Positions 1 through 8,953 of a stretch of 64,000 nt of DNA are shown here, piece after piece. Position 1 is the first letter of the stretch. Every line of letters starts with the position of its first letter. The position numbers were made by a program, and so were the translations under genes. The stretch is from the NCBI RefSeq assembly GCF_014673215.1, contig NZ_JACWMS010000001.1, positions 1,550,001-1,614,000 of the forward strand, in the 5' to 3' direction. This DNA is from Gordonia hankookensis (GTDB taxonomy: Bacteria > Actinomycetota > Actinomycetes > Mycobacteriales > Mycobacteriaceae). Under the pieces are notes generated by a model. It made no database searches. It was given only the letters and a program-made list of their open reading frames with translations, and was not told where the DNA came from.

Positions 1-665
1 TCAATCGAGCACCCGACACCGCGGGCGAGGCCTTGCAGATCCTGGTGATCCTCACCGTCGGGGCCACCTTCATGGGCACCGCGTTGACCGTGCGCGACCT
101 GGTCGCCGAACACGACATCTACCACCGGGAGCGCGCCGTCGGACTGCAACCCGGCGCCTACCTGACGGCGAAGATCGTCGTGTTCGGTGCGGCCGCAGTC
201 GTCCAGACGTCGGTGATGGTCGCGATCACCTACGCAGGCAAAGGTGTCCCGGCCGGCGGGGTGCTGATACCGGCGGCGCTCGAACTCTTCGGCGCCGTCG
301 CCGTCCTCGCGTGTGTCAGCGCTCTGGTCGGGCTGGCCATCTCCGCTTCGGCGCGTTCCGTCGAGCAGACGATGCCGCCGATGGTCATCGCCGTCATCTC
401 ACAGCTGGTGTTCTGCGGCGGCCTGTTCCGGTTGACCACGCCGGGGCTGCAACAACTGTCGTGGCTGTTCCCGTCGTACTGGGGTTACGCGGTGTCCGCG
501 TCGTCGGTGGACCTCAACGCGATCTCACCGCTGGCACCCCAGACCGCCGACGCCCAGTTGTGGGAGCCATCGCTCTCGACCGTCGTGCTCGGATACAGCG
601 CCCTGCTGTTGACCGCGACGATCCTGATCGGCGTCACCGCGTCGAGACTCCGCCTCCGCCGTTGA
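1..665 (+). CDS. ABC-2 type transporter permease, C-terminal part (5' end outside window)
   Basis: The frame is open from the left edge, so this is the end of a longer gene; the TTG at 33 is probably internal. The visible part of about 220 residues has several hydrophobic segments. It carries the sequence RERAVGLQPGAYLTAKI, typical of the coupling-helix region of ABC-2/ABCG-like exporters, and ends in a basic tail (RLRLRR). In mycolate actinobacteria such domains often sit at the C-terminus of FHA-ABC fusion exporters like Rv1747, but the ATPase part would lie outside the window, so the substrate is unknown. It is separated from the next gene by about 130 bp. Confidence 0.75.
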   Translation, partial: NRAPDTAGEALQILVILTVGATFMGTALTVRDLVAEHDIYHRERAVGLQPGAYLTAKIVVFGAAAVVQTSVMVAITYAGKGVPAGGVLIPAALELFGAVAVLACVSALVGLAISASARSVEQTMPPMVIAVISQLVFCGGLFRLTTPGLQQLSWLFPSYWGYAVSASSVDLNAISPLAPQTADAQLWEPSLSTVVLGYSALLLTATILIGVTASRLRLRR

Positions 666-796
666 CCGTCGTTATGCGACCGTGACCGACGTCGCGATCG
701 CGTTGCACACCGCGCCCGGTGGCGGCGGGCCGTCCGCGTTCGCACCTAGCGTCGAACCATGACCGCGACCCCACCGTCACACGCACGGACAGACCG

Positions 797-1885
797 ATGA
801 GAGTGCTGGTCACCGGTGCCACCGGATATGTCGGCTCACGTCTGGTGTGTGCGCTGGTCGACCGTGGCGACGACGTCGTCGTGACCAGCCGCCGACCGGA
901 CTCGCTGCGACGTTTCGGCTGGTTCGGCCGCGTCACGGCGATTGCCATGGACGCCGACGAGAGCGCATCGGCGCACGATGCGGTCGCGGGCGCCGGCGAC
1001 ATCGATGCGCTCTACTTCCTGGTCCACGGGATCGGTCAGCAGGACTTCGACGAAGCCGACACGCGCGCCGCGCACAATGTCGCGGTCGCGGCACGCGCGG
1101 CGAACGTGCCCCGGATCGTCTACCTCGGCGGCTTCGTACCCGACTGTGACCACGACGACCTGTCCAGGCATCTGCGCAGTCGCGCCGAGGTAGGCGCCGC
1201 CCTCGACATCCCCGGCGGCCCCGATCTGGTGTGGTTACGAGCCGCGGTGATCCTCGGCGCAGGCTCCACGTCGTTCGAGATCATCCGATACGTGGCCGAC
1301 CGGCTCGCGGTGATCCCGCAACCGGGCTGGGTCGACAACCCGATGGACCCGATCTCGGTCCGCGATGTCATCCACTACCTGGTCGAGGTCGTCGACCCGA
1401 CCTTCCCTGCAGGGGCCTACGACATCGCAGGCCCCGACGTCGGCGCACGGTACGAGTCGGTCCTGTCGGAGTACCTCCGCGCCATCCGGCAGCCCCGTCT
1501 CCGACTGCCGGTGCCCTTCGTGAACTCGCATCTCGCCGGCCGGGTGACCGGCATGCTGGTCCCGGTGCCGAGTTCGTTGACCGCCGATCTCGTCGCCTCG
1601 CTGAGCCAGCCGATGACTGCTTCCGAGCACTCCATCCGTGCCCTGGTACCGGAACCGCCGAACGGACTGATCCCGATGCGGGAGGCCATCGAATCAGCCG
1701 TACACACCACCTCACCCCGCTCGGTGTGCGCGCTGGCCGATCCCCACCACCTCGCCGACACCGACCCGGGATGGGCAGGCGGCGACCTGATGAGGATCCG
1801 GCGTGCGGTCTCCGGCGGGATCGGTTGGATCGTCGGCTTCACGACGCGTCGGGTGCGAGGCGTGGTATCCCTGCTGTCAGGATGA
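797..1885 (+). CDS. NAD(P)-binding atypical SDR / NmrA-like protein
   Basis: A 362-residue protein starting at the ATG at 797, which puts the Rossmann motif GATGYVGS (TGxxGxxG type) within the first 15 residues. The middle (GGFVPDCDHDDLSRHLRSRAEV followed by WLRAAVILG) resembles atypical extended SDRs of the NAD(P)H-binding/NmrA group that sense or reduce small molecules. There is no clear YxxxK catalytic pair, so it may be a redox sensor or an epimerase-like enzyme of unknown substrate. Its stop overlaps the start of the next gene (ATGA at 1882-1885), so the two are probably translationally coupled. An in-frame start further upstream at 719 would add 26 residues that do not resemble the family. 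Confidence 0.7.
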   Translation: MRVLVTGATGYVGSRLVCALVDRGDDVVVTSRRPDSLRRFGWFGRVTAIAMDADESASAHDAVAGAGDIDALYFLVHGIGQQDFDEADTRAAHNVAVAARAANVPRIVYLGGFVPDCDHDDLSRHLRSRAEVGAALDIPGGPDLVWLRAAVILGAGSTSFEIIRYVADRLAVIPQPGWVDNPMDPISVRDVIHYLVEVVDPTFPAGAYDIAGPDVGARYESVLSEYLRAIRQPRLRLPVPFVNSHLAGRVTGMLVPVPSSLTADLVASLSQPMTASEHSIRALVPEPPNGLIPMREAIESAVHTTSPRSVCALADPHHLADTDPGWAGGDLMRIRRAVSGGIGWIVGFTTRRVRGVVSLLSG

Positions 1886-2601
1886 CTGTCACTCTCGACG
1901 ACCTCAGGCGACGACTCAGCGCACCGGCACCGGCCACCCGATTCGACGATCCGGCGACACTGACCCGCCGACGACGGGTGGTCGCGATCTTCCTCGTCCT
2001 GGGCGCCGTGATCCTGGGCGTCTCGCTCTCGTCGGATCCGGGCGATTCGTCCTTCTATCCGTTGACGATCGCGCTGGCGGCGATCTGGATCGTCGGCGGG
2101 CTGCTCTCCGGACCGATTCGGTTGGGCCGATTCGGCATTCGTGCCGAATCGACGACTGGCCGATCCTCTACGATCGGCGCTGCCACCCTCGGCACGGCGA
2201 TCGGCCTGCTCGTCGGAGCGGCATTCATGATCGGAGCGCTCATCACCCGGGAGATCCCGGTCCTCTCCGACCTCGTCACCCAGGTCCTCGACCTCGGCGA
2301 TCGCGGCAGCATCATCGCTGTCACCGTGATCACCCTCGGCAACGGCCTGGCCGAGGAGGTGTTCTTCCGCGGCGGCGTCTACTCGGCCGCACAGAATCAC
2401 CACCCGGTGCTGGTCTCGACGGTGTTGTACACGCTCGTCACCCTCGCCAGCGGCAACCCGATGCTCGGAGTCGCCGCCGTCATCCTCGGCGCGGTCTGCG
2501 CAGTACTACGACGATGCACCGACGGGGTCCTGGCACCGATCTGCACCCACGTCGTGTGGGGCGTCGTGGTCCTGTTCGGTTTTCCGCCGATCTTCGGATG
2601 A
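1882..2601 (+). CDS. CPBP family intramembrane glutamic endopeptidase-like protein
   Basis: A 239-residue membrane protein with about six hydrophobic segments. It contains the CPBP (Abi, Rce1-like) motif EEVFFRG with E158, E159 and R163, and a C-terminal conserved His in HVVWGVVVL. Bacterial members are membrane proteases or immunity factors; the substrate here is unknown. The start ATG overlaps the stop of the SDR-like gene by four bases, so both are likely one transcription unit. It ends 17 bp before the stop of the convergent cyclase gene. The family call is firm; the protease activity is inferred from the EExxxR motif. Confidence 0.8.
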   Translation: MTVTLDDLRRRLSAPAPATRFDDPATLTRRRRVVAIFLVLGAVILGVSLSSDPGDSSFYPLTIALAAIWIVGGLLSGPIRLGRFGIRAESTTGRSSTIGAATLGTAIGLLVGAAFMIGALITREIPVLSDLVTQVLDLGDRGSIIAVTVITLGNGLAEEVFFRGGVYSAAQNHHPVLVSTVLYTLVTLASGNPMLGVAAVILGAVCAVLRRCTDGVLAPICTHVVWGVVVLFGFPPIFG

Positions 2602-2618
2602 CGGCCCCGTACCACCCG

Positions 2619-5600
2619 TCATCGCGTCGGGGTCTGTCCGTGGTTCTCGCCCATCGCCTGCGCCCAATCGCAATGCCCGTCGAAACCGTACGACTCCGAC
2701 AACACGCGATAGCGTCCGACCAGTTCCCGAAACCCGGCGAGGTCGCCGCGCGCCCTGGCCAGAAGCGCGCGCAACCGCACCAGTGAGACCGCTCTGATCG
2801 CCGACTCCTGTTCGGCGCGCACCGCTCCCAGTCGTTCGACGGCGGCCTGAGCCTCCGCGAGGTCGTGGTCGCGACCACGAACGAGCAGCGAACCGACCAG
2901 GACACCGGTCGCCCACACGCAGTATCCGAGCCGGTCCTCCTCGTGCAACTCGTCGACCACACGACGCATCACCGGTATCGATGCTGCATGACCGTCACGC
3001 CTGGCGACCTCACGGGCGATCCACAATTCGGCAATCGGGACATCTTGCAACGCGACATTCTTGTTCATCCAGGTGTCTCTGACCTTGGTCATGGTCATCA
3101 GCCCGCGATCACGGTCGGTGGCCGTGTCGCGGCTGAGGAGTGCGATACCCAACCCGTATTCGGCCAGGCTCAATGCCACGTCATTGCCCGACGACTCGGC
3201 GATCAGCACCCCATCCCCGAGCGCTCGCACCTTGTCGTCATCTGCTCGAAGCACACCGTTCTGGATCGCGAACGCATACGACCAGGTCAGAGCAGCAGCC
3301 AGAGTGGCGGCGTATTGACCTGCAGGCGAGCTGCTCCGGCGGGCCATCGCCACGGCATCATGCAGGTCGTGGCGCCAACCCGCGCGGCCGAGCCAGTAGC
3401 GAGCGAACCCGCGCCAGGTCAACGCAATCGCCAATGGCGACCCGACGCCGAAGCCGGCACCGCTTTGCGGATCTCCACCGGCCAGGTCGATGACGATCTG
3501 TGACCAGCGCGCGATCTCGTCGATCTCACCGTTCTCGAACCAGGCAGCGAATGCGAGAAAGGACAACGGCATGGTCAAGTCCGGATCCCCGATCGACTCG
3601 AGCAGCTCCATCTGTTCGGTGGCGAGCCGCGACCCGGCCCGGATGTGGCCGCCGTACACGAGTTCGGTCAGCGGTCCGGTCATCCCGATGGCCAGCGACA
3701 CCTTGTCGCCGACCGCGTCGCACAGACCTCGGAGCTCCGCGAAACGGCCGTGGGCCTCGTCGACCGCTCCGCCCTGATAGTCGGTGGCACACAGCATGGT
3801 TCGCGGAGCGATACGCATCGCCGGCCGCTCGGGCATGTCCTCGGGTAATCCGTCGGCGATCAGCTGTGCGCGATCCCAGCTGAGCCGTGCAGCCGCAAGA
3901 TCGCGGGCGGTCGACCAGACCCCGGCGCGCATGTGCCAGCTGTACGCCTCGACCGCCCGGCCGGCAGCCTGCAGATGTCCGGCGATCAGAGCGGCGTTCT
4001 CCTCCTCCAAGGGGGGCTCGCTCGCACGCATCGCGACAGCCAGGCGCCGATGTGTCTCGGCACGATCAGATCGCAGCTGCGATTCGTAGGCGACCGCGCG
4101 GATCAGAGGATGTCGGAAGATGTACGTGTCGATGGGGGAGAATTGCACCCGGTCAATCAACTCTGCACTGATCAGCTCGTCGACCACCGGCGTGATCCCC
4201 AGCGCGGCAAAGAGATCCACGCCGAAACGATGGCCGATCACCGACGCCACGTTCAACGTCTGCTTGGCCGAGGCACCCAGACGGTCGATGCGTGCCGCGA
4301 TGACGGCCTGAACGGTGGCGGGTACCGTCAACTCGGCGACATCGGCGAGGCAGACATAGCTGCCGGGATCTCCGGTCAGCAAACCGCGTTCGGCCAGCTC
4401 ACGCACCATTTCCTCAGCGAAGAAAGGGTTACCCGCGGCCCGGACCGCGATGACCTCCGCGACGGCTCGGATCGAGGGATCCGAGCCCAACAACTCGTCG
4501 AGCAACGCCGCCGTATCCGAGTCATCCAGCGGGGCGAGCACGATCGACTGCGAATCCCGCAGCTTCGTCAGCGCGCCTTGGTGTTCGGTTCGGGAGGTGA
4601 TCAGCGCCATGGAGGGCGCGCGCGTGACGACGCCGAGGAGATCGGCCAGCATCGATTCACTGACCGGATCGATCCAATGCGCGTCCTCGATGACGACGAG
4701 CGCGGATGTCGTCCGGTTCAGGGACATGGAACCCAGCAACGCGATCAGCCGTCGACGCCGAGCATCCGGGTCGATCTGAGGCACCGGTCGGTCCTGGGCG
4801 GCGATCTCGAGCAAATCGTCGAGTAGGTGAAGATCCACCGGGTCGGCATTCGGGAGATGCTCGCGAAGCCTGGCCCGCGCCGCCCGAGCGTCGAGACCCT
4901 CGATCCCATTCACCACGCGCAGCAACCGCCGCACAGTGTGGAACGGGATGTCGCGGGCGTGCGACTCACAGAACACCCACCACACCTGCAGCCCGCGAGC
5001 GGCCGCGAGGGCCGCCGTCTCGCGTGCCATCCGGCTCTTCCCGATTCCCGCCGGGCCCACCACATTGGCCACCTCGCCGTGGCCGGCCACCGTGCGATCG
5101 ACCATGGTGGCGAGGGTGGACATCTCCGAACGCCGCCCGACCATGCCAACCTCCGCACGTCGACCACGGCCACCCGGCAGTCCGATCCCGATCAGCCGGC
5201 GCGCGAGCACCGGATCGTCACGCCCCTTGATCCGCACGTACTCCGGCTCACCGAGCGTCACGGCGTTCTCGACCAGTCGCGCGGTGGACTCCGACAGCAT
5301 CACCCCGCCCGGAGGTGCCGCCGACTCCATCCGCTGGGCAAACCCGATCGCCTCCCCGGTGGCGCTGTAACCCAATCTGCCCGAATCGATCTCGTCGGCG
5401 ATCACCTGTCCCGAATTGAGTCCGATCCGCAACCGCAGTGCCAGCCCGTCTCGACGCTGCACCTCGCCCGCCAGCCGCTGCTCGTCCTCCTGGATGGCCA
5501 ATGCAGCAAGACAACCGCGAAACGCGTGGTCCTCCAAGGCGATCGGGGCACCGAAGATCGCCATCACCCCGTCGCCGGTGTACTCGACGGTGCCACCGTA

Positions 5601-5837
5601 GCGGTGGATGACCGTTGCCGATCTCTCCATCAACTCGGTCATGATCTCGCGTAGCCGCTCGATGTCCACCGCGGCGGCGATCCCCATCGACCGCACCACA
5701 TCGGCGAACAGCACTGTCACCTGTTTGTATTTCGCCGCCCCGCCGGGCACCGCCACCGCAGCGCCGCATTCATCACAGAACTTGGCGTGATCGCGCAGAC
5801 CGGTGCCACATGATCCGCAGGTCATCCGTGCCGTCAT
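2619..5837 (-). CDS. Class III adenylate/guanylate cyclase fused to AAA ATPase and TPR-like region
   Basis: A 1072-residue multidomain signalling protein. Residues 7-24 form a zinc ribbon (C7, C10, C21, C24). A class III cyclase homology domain follows (about 38-215) with metal-binding Asp in VLFADVV and in VEYTGDGVMAIFG. An AAA/STAND ATPase begins near residue 230, with P-loop GPAGIGKS near 265 and a sensor-like DAHWIDP. The long alpha-helical C-terminal half looks like TPR repeats. This architecture is common in mycobacteria and rhizobia, where the cyclase is controlled by the ATPase/TPR part. It has no DNA-binding domain. It has its own 113-bp upstream gap and is not obviously part of the catabolic cluster. 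Start is ATG at 5837; a second ATG lies four codons in. Confidence 0.85.
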   Translation of the reverse strand: MTARMTCGSCGTGLRDHAKFCDECGAAVAVPGGAAKYKQVTVLFADVVRSMGIAAAVDIERLREIMTELMERSATVIHRYGGTVEYTGDGVMAIFGAPIALEDHAFRGCLAALAIQEDEQRLAGEVQRRDGLALRLRIGLNSGQVIADEIDSGRLGYSATGEAIGFAQRMESAAPPGGVMLSESTARLVENAVTLGEPEYVRIKGRDDPVLARRLIGIGLPGGRGRRAEVGMVGRRSEMSTLATMVDRTVAGHGEVANVVGPAGIGKSRMARETAALAAARGLQVWWVFCESHARDIPFHTVRRLLRVVNGIEGLDARAARARLREHLPNADPVDLHLLDDLLEIAAQDRPVPQIDPDARRRRLIALLGSMSLNRTTSALVVIEDAHWIDPVSESMLADLLGVVTRAPSMALITSRTEHQGALTKLRDSQSIVLAPLDDSDTAALLDELLGSDPSIRAVAEVIAVRAAGNPFFAEEMVRELAERGLLTGDPGSYVCLADVAELTVPATVQAVIAARIDRLGASAKQTLNVASVIGHRFGVDLFAALGITPVVDELISAELIDRVQFSPIDTYIFRHPLIRAVAYESQLRSDRAETHRRLAVAMRASEPPLEEENAALIAGHLQAAGRAVEAYSWHMRAGVWSTARDLAAARLSWDRAQLIADGLPEDMPERPAMRIAPRTMLCATDYQGGAVDEAHGRFAELRGLCDAVGDKVSLAIGMTGPLTELVYGGHIRAGSRLATEQMELLESIGDPDLTMPLSFLAFAAWFENGEIDEIARWSQIVIDLAGGDPQSGAGFGVGSPLAIALTWRGFARYWLGRAGWRHDLHDAVAMARRSSSPAGQYAATLAAALTWSYAFAIQNGVLRADDDKVRALGDGVLIAESSGNDVALSLAEYGLGIALLSRDTATDRDRGLMTMTKVRDTWMNKNVALQDVPIAELWIAREVARRDGHAASIPVMRRVVDELHEEDRLGYCVWATGVLVGSLLVRGRDHDLAEAQAAVERLGAVRAEQESAIRAVSLVRLRALLARARGDLAGFRELVGRYRVLSESYGFDGHCDWAQAMGENHGQTPTR

Positions 5838-5950
5838 CCGAACACCACCGATCCAGGTGCTTGATCACCCCGATCGGACAAGCGTAGAACGTCTGCCGGA
5901 CGTTGACGAGCACGATCGGCGGGATGCCTCGGACCTCGACGTCGGAAACC

Positions 5951-6805
5951 TCAGGCCAGCCACACCGGGACGCCGGTGTCCGCGTGGTCCGGCAGGCGGA
6001 CCAGCCGAGCCGGGTCCGCCGCAAGGTCGTCGGCCGTGAGGTCACCGTCGCCGAACAAGACGAACGCCACCCCCTCCGCCGACGTGCCTTCCCAGAGGCC
6101 GGCAGAGCAGGGCGTCGACGACGGCTCGCGGACCAGGATCGAGCGGCCACGGCCCCAGGTCGCGAAGAACCATCCGGCCCCGGCCTCGATGACGTCTCCG
6201 AGCAATGCCCGCCCCAGAAGGTCGTGGGCCCGGTCGAGGTCGGACACGGTCATTCCGACGATCGACATCTCCCGGTCCGGTGTGCCCGCCCGGGGGAAAT
6301 CCTCAGGCGCGGTCGAGAACGCCCCTTCGGCGACGATGGTCTCGTCGTCGGCCCGCACCACCTGGACGAGGGTTCCGATACCCGATGCCTTCGGATGGAT
6401 GAAGACCTCGGTCCAGATCGGGTCCGTCCGTGAGTCCCCGAAGGTCGCGAAACCACGGCGGCGCAGGTCTGCCAAGGTCTCGTCGAGGTCGGGCACCTTG
6501 AAGGTGAGGTGATGCGGCGATGGTCCCCGCTGCTCCAGGAAGCGGTCCATGAAACTGCCCGGCTTGTCCGGCGCGATGAACTCCATCCGGAGGCCGTCGC
6601 CGTAGACGAGCTGGTACGGGGCGTATTCACCGGCGACTCCGCCATATCCCCATCGACCGCCGAGTTCGCCGACGAACCGGGGATAGGCGTCCTCCCAGCG
6701 CCGCACACCCACCGCGAGGTGATCGAGGGTCGGCCAGCGCACGTTCGAGACGTTCCCGTCCACCGCCGTGTCGATGCTGTGCGTCGAACCAGATGTCGAG
6801 GGCAT
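5951..6805 (-). CDS. VOC family protein (two glyoxalase/bleomycin-resistance domains)
   Basis: A 284-residue protein with two VOC modules. The first contains LDHLAVGV and PSPHHLTFKVPDLDETLADL, a His-based metal site typical of methylmalonyl-CoA epimerase, glyoxalase and extradiol dioxygenase relatives; the second is more degenerate (IVGMTVSDLDRAHDLLGRAL). The start at 6805 is chosen because AAGGAG lies six bases upstream. The longer open frame (to 7162) runs through the divergent promoter and is not believable. It is divergently transcribed from the TetR gene at 6975, with a perfect ACAGTT-N7-AACTGT palindrome between them, so it is probably the target of that repressor. Reaction unknown; a ring-cleavage or epimerase role would fit the catabolic setting. 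Confidence 0.75.
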   Translation of the reverse strand: MPSTSGSTHSIDTAVDGNVSNVRWPTLDHLAVGVRRWEDAYPRFVGELGGRWGYGGVAGEYAPYQLVYGDGLRMEFIAPDKPGSFMDRFLEQRGPSPHHLTFKVPDLDETLADLRRRGFATFGDSRTDPIWTEVFIHPKASGIGTLVQVVRADDETIVAEGAFSTAPEDFPRAGTPDREMSIVGMTVSDLDRAHDLLGRALLGDVIEAGAGWFFATWGRGRSILVREPSSTPCSAGLWEGTSAEGVAFVLFGDGDLTADDLAADPARLVRLPDHADTGVPVWLA

Positions 6806-6854
6806 GGGCTGCTCCTTACTTCCACACGTTCGAGGATCTTCGTGAGACAGTAGT

Positions 6855-6873
6855 ACAGTTTCTGCACAACTGT
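6855..6873. promoter_or_regulatory. Perfect inverted repeat, candidate operator of the TetR gene at 6975
   Basis: ACAGTT, seven bases, then AACTGT: a perfect 19-bp palindrome in the 169-bp gap between the divergent VOC and TetR genes. Palindromes of this size in such a gap usually are the binding site of the divergent TetR protein. The half-sites face the opposite way to the TTACTGT-N7-ACAGTAA motif found further right, so it is probably read by a different regulator. Confidence 0.6.
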
Positions 6874-6974
6874 CTAGCAGGGCAGGTGGCACCGATGACA
6901 GCCGAGAAGTCCGCCCTAGACTGGCTGGCGATGGCCGACTGCCACTCGAGGCAACAGCGACGAGGAGAATCGGC

Positions 6975-7643
6975 GTGACAACCGGATTCGAGGATCTCTG
7001 GCCCGCACCGGGCCGAGGCGTGACGTCGACGCGGACGACGGAGACCGACAAGGCGACCGAGGATCGGCTCCTCGAGGCCACCGACCGACTCGTGCGGCAG
7101 GTCGGGGTACGACGGCTCAGTATGTCCGAGGTCGCCCGCGCCGCAGGCGTCGCACGCGGCACCCTTTACCGCTATTACGAATCCCGCGACGTCCTCCTGG
7201 AGGCGCTGCGGCGCCGGACCACCGAGTGGTTCTTCGACGAGGTCACCGAGGCCCTCACACCGCTACCGACCCTGTCCGAACAGGTGGGCGCGTTCAGCGA
7301 GATCATCGCGCGGACGATCAACCCCCCGCGGGATCAGATGCCGAATCATGCCAGGAGCGGGACCAACCCGGCCGCAATGATCCACATCCTGGGGACACAC
7401 GGCACCGAGGCCGTGGAGCGAACCGCATCGTTCATCCTGCCGTACGTCGAGTCGGCACGTGAGCGGGGAGAGATCCCGCAGCACACCGACATCACCGGCG
7501 CCAGCGCGTGGCTGGCGCGAATCCTGCTGTCGTTCACGATCTTCCAGGTTTCGTCGAACCCCGACGACGACGCGCAGCCGGTGAGCGAGCTGATCGTCCG
7601 CTACGCCGTCGAGGGCCTGGCCGGACCACGTGGCGGCCGGTGA
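6975..7643 (+). CDS. TetR/AcrR family transcriptional regulator
   Basis: A 222-residue protein with a TetR helix-turn-helix at about residues 33-78 (LSMSEVARAAGVARGTLYRYYESRDVL region). The N-terminal extension of about 30 residues before the HTH is longer than usual. Start is GTG at 6975 with GAGGAGAA upstream. The first gene of a rightward run: its TGA overlaps the GTG of the CoA transferase at 7640, suggesting an operon TetR - CoA transferase - amidohydrolase - ligase. It probably controls that run and the divergent VOC gene through the palindrome at 6855-6873. The ligand is unknown but is likely a CoA ester or pathway intermediate. Confidence 0.85.
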   Translation: MTTGFEDLWPAPGRGVTSTRTTETDKATEDRLLEATDRLVRQVGVRRLSMSEVARAAGVARGTLYRYYESRDVLLEALRRRTTEWFFDEVTEALTPLPTLSEQVGAFSEIIARTINPPRDQMPNHARSGTNPAAMIHILGTHGTEAVERTASFILPYVESARERGEIPQHTDITGASAWLARILLSFTIFQVSSNPDDDAQPVSELIVRYAVEGLAGPRGGR

Positions 7644-8953
7644 CCACCGAGCATCGCGTGCCGTCGGCCGTCGTCTCCCGATGGCTTGACACGTGGTGGC
7701 CGAACAGGTCTCGCAACGCCGCACCCACCTCCGGCCGCCCGGTTGCCGGGTGTGCGGTCCTGGGGTGGGCGGGCAGCGGCGGCATGGCACTCACCGGCGT
7801 CTCGTCGGCGCCCCCGCTCATCTCACCCGCCGCAGCGTACGGGGTGCTCGATGCCGCCGTGGGCGAGCTCGGCCGCCTGACGGGCCTCGTCGGCGACGCC
7901 GTCCACCTCGAGCCCGGTGCCGTGATCGGTGCCCGTGCCGCCCTGCGTGGGCTGCGCAGGAACGGCCAGATCTCCGCGGGCGGTATGACCCGGCTGATCC
8001 GCGCGGCCGACCGATGGATCGCGATATCGCTCTGTCGCCCAGATGATGTGGCGTCGGTGCCGGCCATCGTGGGCGACCAGGGCACCGATGACCCATGGTG
8101 GGACCTCGCAGATTTCGCCGCCCGAACCCCCGCGTCCGCGGTCGTCGCCCAGGCGCAACTGCTGGGTGTCGCGGCCGCGGAGCTCGGAAGAGCTACCGAT
8201 GCGCCGAGCGCGCTCCCGTTCCAGGTGACCGACATCGCCTCCCGAACGAACACTCTCACCGTGCGTGATGCGACGGTGGTCGATCTGTCGTCCCTGTGGG
8301 CGGGCCCGCTGTGCGGCGGCATCCTGAGCCGCGCAGGCGCCCGGGTCATCAAGGTCGAGAGCACCGGACGCCCCGACGGCGCCCGCATCGGCGACCCGGA
8401 GTTCTTCGAGTGGTTGCACCGCGGACAGGAGTTCCGGGCCATCGACTTCACCTCCGACGAGGGCCGGAATCAACTGGCGCACCTCATCGATGCCGCCGAT
8501 ATCGTCATCGAGGCCTCCCGTCCGCGTGCGCTCGAGCGGCTCGGCCTGTCGCCCGATCGCATGGCACACCGACCGGGGAGGATCTGGGTCAGCATCACCG
8601 GGGGCGGTCGATCGAGGCCCATGCAGGTGAACTTCGGGGACGATGCCGGAGTCGGTGGTGGCCTCGTCGGCTGGAACGGCGACCAACCAGCATTCTGCGC
8701 GGATGCGATCGCCGATCCGCTGTCGGGGATCGCCGCGGCACTCGCGACGGCCGCGGCCGCCGAAAGCGGCGGCGGCGTCCTGATCGACCTGTCGATGGTC
8801 GACACCGTCGCCTCGTTCACCACTGCCGAACTCGCCTGCCCGGGAGACCATGTCGTCCACGACGACGGTGATGGCGACTGGGTGGTCGAATGTTCGCACG
8901 AGCGACGCCGCTGTCCCGTCCGAGGTCCAACGGCATCGGGTCTCCCATGCTGA
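7640..8953 (+). CDS. CaiB/BaiF-type CoA transferase with extra N-terminal domain
   Basis: A 437-residue protein. The classical CaiB start motif (VVDLSSLWAGPLCGG then RAGARVIKVES) appears only after about 210 residues. The first 200 residues (SAGGMTRLIRAADRWIAISL) resemble the second half of another family III CoA transferase, so the protein looks like a rearranged two-module form seen in mycolate actinobacteria. It lacks a clear ExxYDLL segment for the usual catalytic Asp; the DDAG near residue 335 may take its place. Family III enzymes move CoA between acids. Start GTG 7640 overlaps the TetR stop, and its end overlaps the amidohydrolase start by seven bases, so the three genes are coupled. 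Confidence 0.7.
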   Translation: MTTEHRVPSAVVSRWLDTWWPNRSRNAAPTSGRPVAGCAVLGWAGSGGMALTGVSSAPPLISPAAAYGVLDAAVGELGRLTGLVGDAVHLEPGAVIGARAALRGLRRNGQISAGGMTRLIRAADRWIAISLCRPDDVASVPAIVGDQGTDDPWWDLADFAARTPASAVVAQAQLLGVAAAELGRATDAPSALPFQVTDIASRTNTLTVRDATVVDLSSLWAGPLCGGILSRAGARVIKVESTGRPDGARIGDPEFFEWLHRGQEFRAIDFTSDEGRNQLAHLIDAADIVIEASRPRALERLGLSPDRMAHRPGRIWVSITGGGRSRPMQVNFGDDAGVGGGLVGWNGDQPAFCADAIADPLSGIAAALATAAAAESGGGVLIDLSMVDTVASFTTAELACPGDHVVHDDGDGDWVVECSHERRRCPVRGPTASGLPC

